From NCBI GenBank assembly GCA_024405335.1, contig JAKSOX010000025.1, forward strand, positions 1 to 15,923: a DNA stretch of 15,923 bases. The letters run 5' to 3'. This document shows positions 14,716 to 15,923 of the stretch, piece by piece. Positions within the stretch are counted from its first letter, which is position 1; every line of letters starts with the position of its first letter. The position numbers and the translations under genes are program-made. The notes beneath the pieces were generated by a model. That model was not told the origin of the DNA. It saw only the letters and a list, made by a program, of their open reading frames with translations, and ran no database searches. This DNA is from Kiritimatiellia bacterium (GTDB lineage: Bacteria > Verrucomicrobiota > Kiritimatiellia > RFP12 > UBA1067).

Positions 14716-15456
14716 TCAAACCGCGAGCACGTCGCGCATGGCGTATTTTCCCGGCTTCCGGCCCACGGCCCACAAGGCCGCCCGGATGGCGCCGGCCGCG
14801 AACGCCTCGCGCGACTGGGCCTTGTGGACGAGCTCCACGCGCTCCACGTCGCCGGCGAACATCACGACGTGGTCGCCCACCACGGAACCGCCCCGCAGCG
14901 CGTGGACGGCGATTTCCCCTTCGGGGCGTTCGCCCACCATGCCTTCGCGCCCGTGGCACACGCAATCTTCGAGTTTCACGCCGCGGCCTTCGGCGACCGA
15001 GCGCGCCAGCATGAGGGCCGTGCCCGAAGGCGCGTCCTTCTTGTGCTTGTGGTGCATTTCCACCACTTCCACGTCGTATTCCTTCCCGAGCACCTGCGCC
15101 GCCCGCTTCACGAGCTCCACGAGGAGATTCACGCCCAGGGAGTAGTTGCCGCTTTGCACCACGGGAACCGCGGCGGCGGCCGCGTCGACGGCGGCCTGTT
15201 CTTCGGCCGAGAGCCCGGTGGTGCCGAGCACGTACGCCGCGCCGATTTCGGCGGCGCGCCGCGCGTTGGCGGGCGCGGCCGCGTGGAACGAGAAGTCGAT
15301 CACGGCGTCCGTTCCCGCGGGCACGGCGGCGTCGAAGCCGTCCGCCACGTCCACGCGCGCGACGACTTCCACGTCCGACATGGGAACGGCGAGACGCGCG
15401 AGCATTTGGCCCATGCGTCCCGCCGCGCCGACAATGGCGAGTTTGGTCTTCGCCAT
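14716..15456 (-). CDS. dapB: 4-hydroxy-tetrahydrodipicolinate reductase
   Basis: A 246-residue cytoplasmic NAD(P)H-dependent reductase of the diaminopimelate/lysine pathway that makes tetrahydrodipicolinate. The Rossmann nucleotide-binding loop GAAGRMG (10-16), the GTTG loop (78-81) and the catalytic block EMHHKHKKDAPSGTAL (133-148) with H135 and K139 are all present. The C-terminus is normal (KPGKYAMRDVL). Length is slightly under the E. coli enzyme but typical of the family. It starts 6 bases after the pckG stop with no strong Shine-Dalgarno, so coupling to pckG is likely. No other dap gene is nearby. Confidence 0.95.
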   Translation of the reverse strand: MAKTKLAIVGAAGRMGQMLARLAVPMSDVEVVARVDVADGFDAAVPAGTDAVIDFSFHAAAPANARRAAEIGAAYVLGTTGLSAEEQAAVDAAAAAVPVVQSGNYSLGVNLLVELVKRAAQVLGKEYDVEVVEMHHKHKKDAPSGTALMLARSVAEGRGVKLEDCVCHGREGMVGERPEGEIAVHALRGGSVVGDHVVMFAGDVERVELVHKAQSREAFAAGAIRAALWAVGRKPGKYAMRDVLAV

Positions 15457-15462
15457 TGCCGT

Positions 15463-15923
15463 TTACTTGCTGAGGGCGGCCGTAACCGTCGCAAGGACGT
15501 CGCGGAGGGCCTTCGGCACGCGCTTGGCCGTCGCGGACTTGACGGCCGCGTCCTTGGAGGCCTTGGCGTCGTACTCGTCGTAGGAAGCGCCGATCGTGGC
15601 GATTTCCTTCTTCCAGCCCTCGACGTCGACCTTCAGGATTGCCTCGAGGTCGGCCTTCACGACGTGGAACTTCGCCTTTTCGTCGTTGTTGGCGAGGTCG
15701 ACGTCCTTCGCGAACGGCAGGTTGCCGATCGCCGTCTCGTTGGCCTTGACCTGGCCCTCGATGCGCTGGCAGATCCACTTGAGGACGCGGCTGTTGTCGC
15801 CGAAGCCCGGCCACATGAAGCGGCCGTCGTCGCCCTTGCGGAACCAGTTCACGAAGTAGATCTTCGGGAGCTTCGTCGCGTCGGCCGAGGTGCGCTCCAT
15901 CTCCAGCCAGTGCTGGAAGTAGT
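15463..15923 (-). CDS. pckG: Phosphoenolpyruvate carboxykinase (GTP), C-terminal part
   Basis: Only the last 153 complete codons are in the window; the 5' end lies beyond the right edge, since the family is about 600 residues. The visible part starts YFQHWLEM and contains IYFVNWFRKGDDGRFMWPGFG and NSRVLKWICQRI, the highly conserved C-terminal guanine-nucleotide region of GTP-dependent PEPCK. The enzyme interconverts oxaloacetate and PEP with GDP/GTP. In anaerobes it often works in the carboxylating direction toward oxaloacetate and succinate (family knowledge; direction here unknown). The tail is Ala- and Lys-rich. The stop is TAA at 15463-15465, and dapB follows after 6 bases, making pckG the first visible gene of the run. 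Confidence 0.95.
   Translation of the reverse strand, partial: YFQHWLEMERTSADATKLPKIYFVNWFRKGDDGRFMWPGFGDNSRVLKWICQRIEGQVKANETAIGNLPFAKDVDLANNDEKAKFHVVKADLEAILKVDVEGWKKEIATIGASYDEYDAKASKDAAVKSATAKRVPKALRDVLATVTAALSK

Noticed and set aside
14699..15814. Upstream extension of the purA frame by 372 codons
   Set aside because: The extension lies over dapB and pckG, is Arg/Gly-rich and has no homology. The AGGAGG and the PurA N-terminal block fix the start at 14698.
1..15923. tRNA, rRNA, CRISPR array, integrase or phage genes
   Set aside because: None seen on either strand. The few non-coding stretches are 1-147, 2795-3009, 5122-5170 and 9368-9444, and their visible contents are described above.

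Overview
All twelve protein-coding genes in this GC-rich window lie on the minus strand, so transcription runs from the right edge to the left edge. The window suggests a Gram-negative-type bacterium. The features are GTP-type PEP carboxykinase, menaquinone synthesis, large Sec-exported carbohydrate-active proteins without a SusC/SusD pair, and a Tat-type exported phosphoesterase. Together they fit a PVC-group organism, perhaps a gut or host-associated Kiritimatiellae/Verrucomicrobiota lineage. This placement is an inference from gene style; no rRNA or other taxonomic marker is present.

Right half (15923 to 9445): a tightly packed housekeeping run. In transcription order it holds pckG (C-terminal part only), dapB, purA, uppS, cdsA, rsmD, menA and menG. 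Gaps are 6, 17, 7, -4, 14, -4 and 6 bases, so one operon is likely. It covers gluconeogenic/anaplerotic PEP metabolism, lysine/diaminopimelate, AMP synthesis, the undecaprenyl carrier, CDP-diacylglycerol, 16S rRNA methylation and the last two steps of menaquinone synthesis.

Left half (9419 to 148): an accessory region for secreted glycan processing. A well-formed promoter (TTGCGC, 17 bp, TATAAT) sits just after menG. It drives a 1398-residue secreted multidomain protein, a likely new glycoside hydrolase with a TIM-barrel-like core. A 49-base gap holding a strong GC hairpin follows, then a 703-residue secreted GH42-like protein. After a weak terminator-like hairpin comes a 117-bp element with perfect 15-bp inverted ends. 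Next is a gene pair with an 8-base overlap: a Tat-exported calcineurin-like phosphoesterase and a secreted four-Asp-box sialidase-type protein. A second, solo copy of the element end lies just beyond the sialidase gene, so the phosphoesterase-sialidase pair is bracketed by matching inverted ends. A second good promoter at the extreme left reads out of the window.

The main points of interest are the two unfamiliar secreted glycosidase-like proteins, the repeat-bracketed gene pair, and a hairpin that places the cdsA stop codon in its loop just before rsmD. No tRNA, rRNA, CRISPR array, transposase or phage gene was seen.
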